A DNA stretch of 64,000 bases from Sphingomonadales bacterium (GTDB lineage Bacteria; Pseudomonadota; Alphaproteobacteria; Sphingomonadales; Sphingomonadaceae): positions 27,019 through 91,018 of the forward strand of contig JANXSN010000107.1 of NCBI GenBank assembly GCA_025352685.1. Direction: 5' to 3'. A model generated the notes under the pieces. That model did not search any database and had not been told where the DNA came from. It worked only from the letters and a program-made list of their open reading frames with translations. Made by a program: the position numbers and the translations under genes. Of the stretch, positions 63,738 to 64,000 are shown piece after piece. Within the stretch, counting starts at the first letter, position 1. The number at the start of each line of letters is the position of its first letter.

Positions 63738-64000
63738 GAGCATCGAGCGTTTAATTGGACCCATAGCCTGCCGCTGTGAAGTGGTTTTGGCATTCTTCGG
63801 GAGAGTAGAGGTCGCAGATGCTACCGACGGCTTTCCAGAGGTCGTCGATGGTCCTTGCGCCGATACGCCTGAGGTGGGCTTTGAGTTTTGAGAAGGCCAT
63901 TTCAATCGGGTTGAGATCAGGGCTGTAGGGGGGAAGAAAGAGGAACCAGGCGCCGCGCTCCTTGAGGATTTCCCTGGCTCGTTCGCTCTTGTGGCTTGCC
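63738..64000 (-). mobile_element. IS630-family insertion sequence end (continues off window)
   Basis: The element joins the serine hydrolase gene after a TA dinucleotide (63736-63737), the usual IS630 target. The sequence just inside, GAGCATCGAGCG, is the likely start of the terminal inverted repeat. The transposase tail follows. The other end is beyond the window. Confidence 0.75.
63751..64000 (-). CDS. IS630-family transposase, C-terminal part (5' end off window)
   Basis: The minus frame ending in TAA at 63751 reads [20 protein letters not shown], then [20 protein letters not shown] and a tail [13 protein letters not shown]...[25 protein letters not shown] is the conserved DDE-domain motif, with the last catalytic Glu in NPIE. 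It moves its own IS630-type element by cut and paste into TA sites. Only the last 82 or so codons are seen. Confidence 0.88.
   Translation of the reverse strand, partial: ASHKSERAREILKERGAWFLFLPPYSPDLNPIEMAFSKLKAHLRRIGARTIDDLWKAVGSICDLYSPEECQNHFTAAGYGSN

Overview
The window reads as ordinary chromosomal DNA of an alphaproteobacterium, most likely from the Sphingomonadales. This rests on several things. A PEP-CTERM protein at the right end has the PEP..WMMM..GGFG..RRRR tail common in that order. The F1 and F0 ATP synthase operons are separate, and the F0 operon carries a b' subunit. AtpD has an Ala/Lys-rich N-terminal tail and the epsilon subunit is short. The dnaK promoter fits the alphaproteobacterial RpoH pattern, and gene neighbourhoods such as phoR-pstS, rsmI-yraN-gshB, rph-rdgB-hemW and ydbH-ynbE-ydbL agree. 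I saw no rRNA, tRNA or CRISPR array.

Layout from left to right. 0-2 kb: phosphate starvation genes on the minus strand (phoR, then pstS running off the edge), with a Pho box inside the end of phoR. 2.2-4.7 kb: a four-gene plus-strand cassette made of a small Tat-exported protein, a PqqD-like protein, an HprK-related kinase and a nucleotidyltransferase. This is the HPr-rel-A type of system, whose function is unknown, and it is the most interesting unit here. 4.7-12.4 kb: cell-wall precursor genes (gph, glmU, glmS, an MFS transporter, alr), with a dead VapBC-like pair between glmU and glmS. 12.4-16.7 kb: PHA thiolase and phaR, which diverge around a 38-bp dyad, then a secreted methyltransferase-like protein and cpaF. 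16.9-22.2 kb: a hemerythrin pseudogene and the F1 operon atpHAGDC. 22.3-31.6 kb: a dienelactone hydrolase, ada, a membrane-linked trypsin-like protease, priA, a DUF1801 gene, transaldolase, xerC and gshB. 31.6-36.9 kb: a decayed yraN, rsmI, an LpoA-like lipoprotein, hemW, a CAP protein, rdgB and rph.

37-43.3 kb: protein quality control (hrcA, grpE, dnaK, dnaJ) with three small envelope or hypothetical genes between grpE and dnaK. 43.6-45.5 kb: purB and an EF-hand-like secreted protein, divergent. 46-49.7 kb: ydbH-ynbE-ydbL for envelope lipid transport. 49.8-52.1 kb: the F0 operon atpI-B-E-F'-F, on the opposite strand to the F1 operon. 52.5-55.6 kb: uvrC and a BaiN-type flavoprotein. 55.6-58.6 kb: a minus-strand trio of polysaccharide deacetylase, GNAT and broken cupin genes. 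58.7-61.6 kb: recO, metZ, apaG and a LysR regulator. 61.8-64 kb: a PEP-CTERM protein and a serine hydrolase whose 5' end was removed by an IS630-type element that leaves the window.

A theme of the window is gene decay. At least six loci (vapB/vapC, hemerythrin, yraN, cupin, serine hydrolase and the end of the DUF1801 gene) carry nonsense, frameshift, deletion or IS lesions, while the housekeeping genes around them are intact. Compact organisation with ATGA/GTGA overlaps is common, and several genes use GTG or TTG starts.
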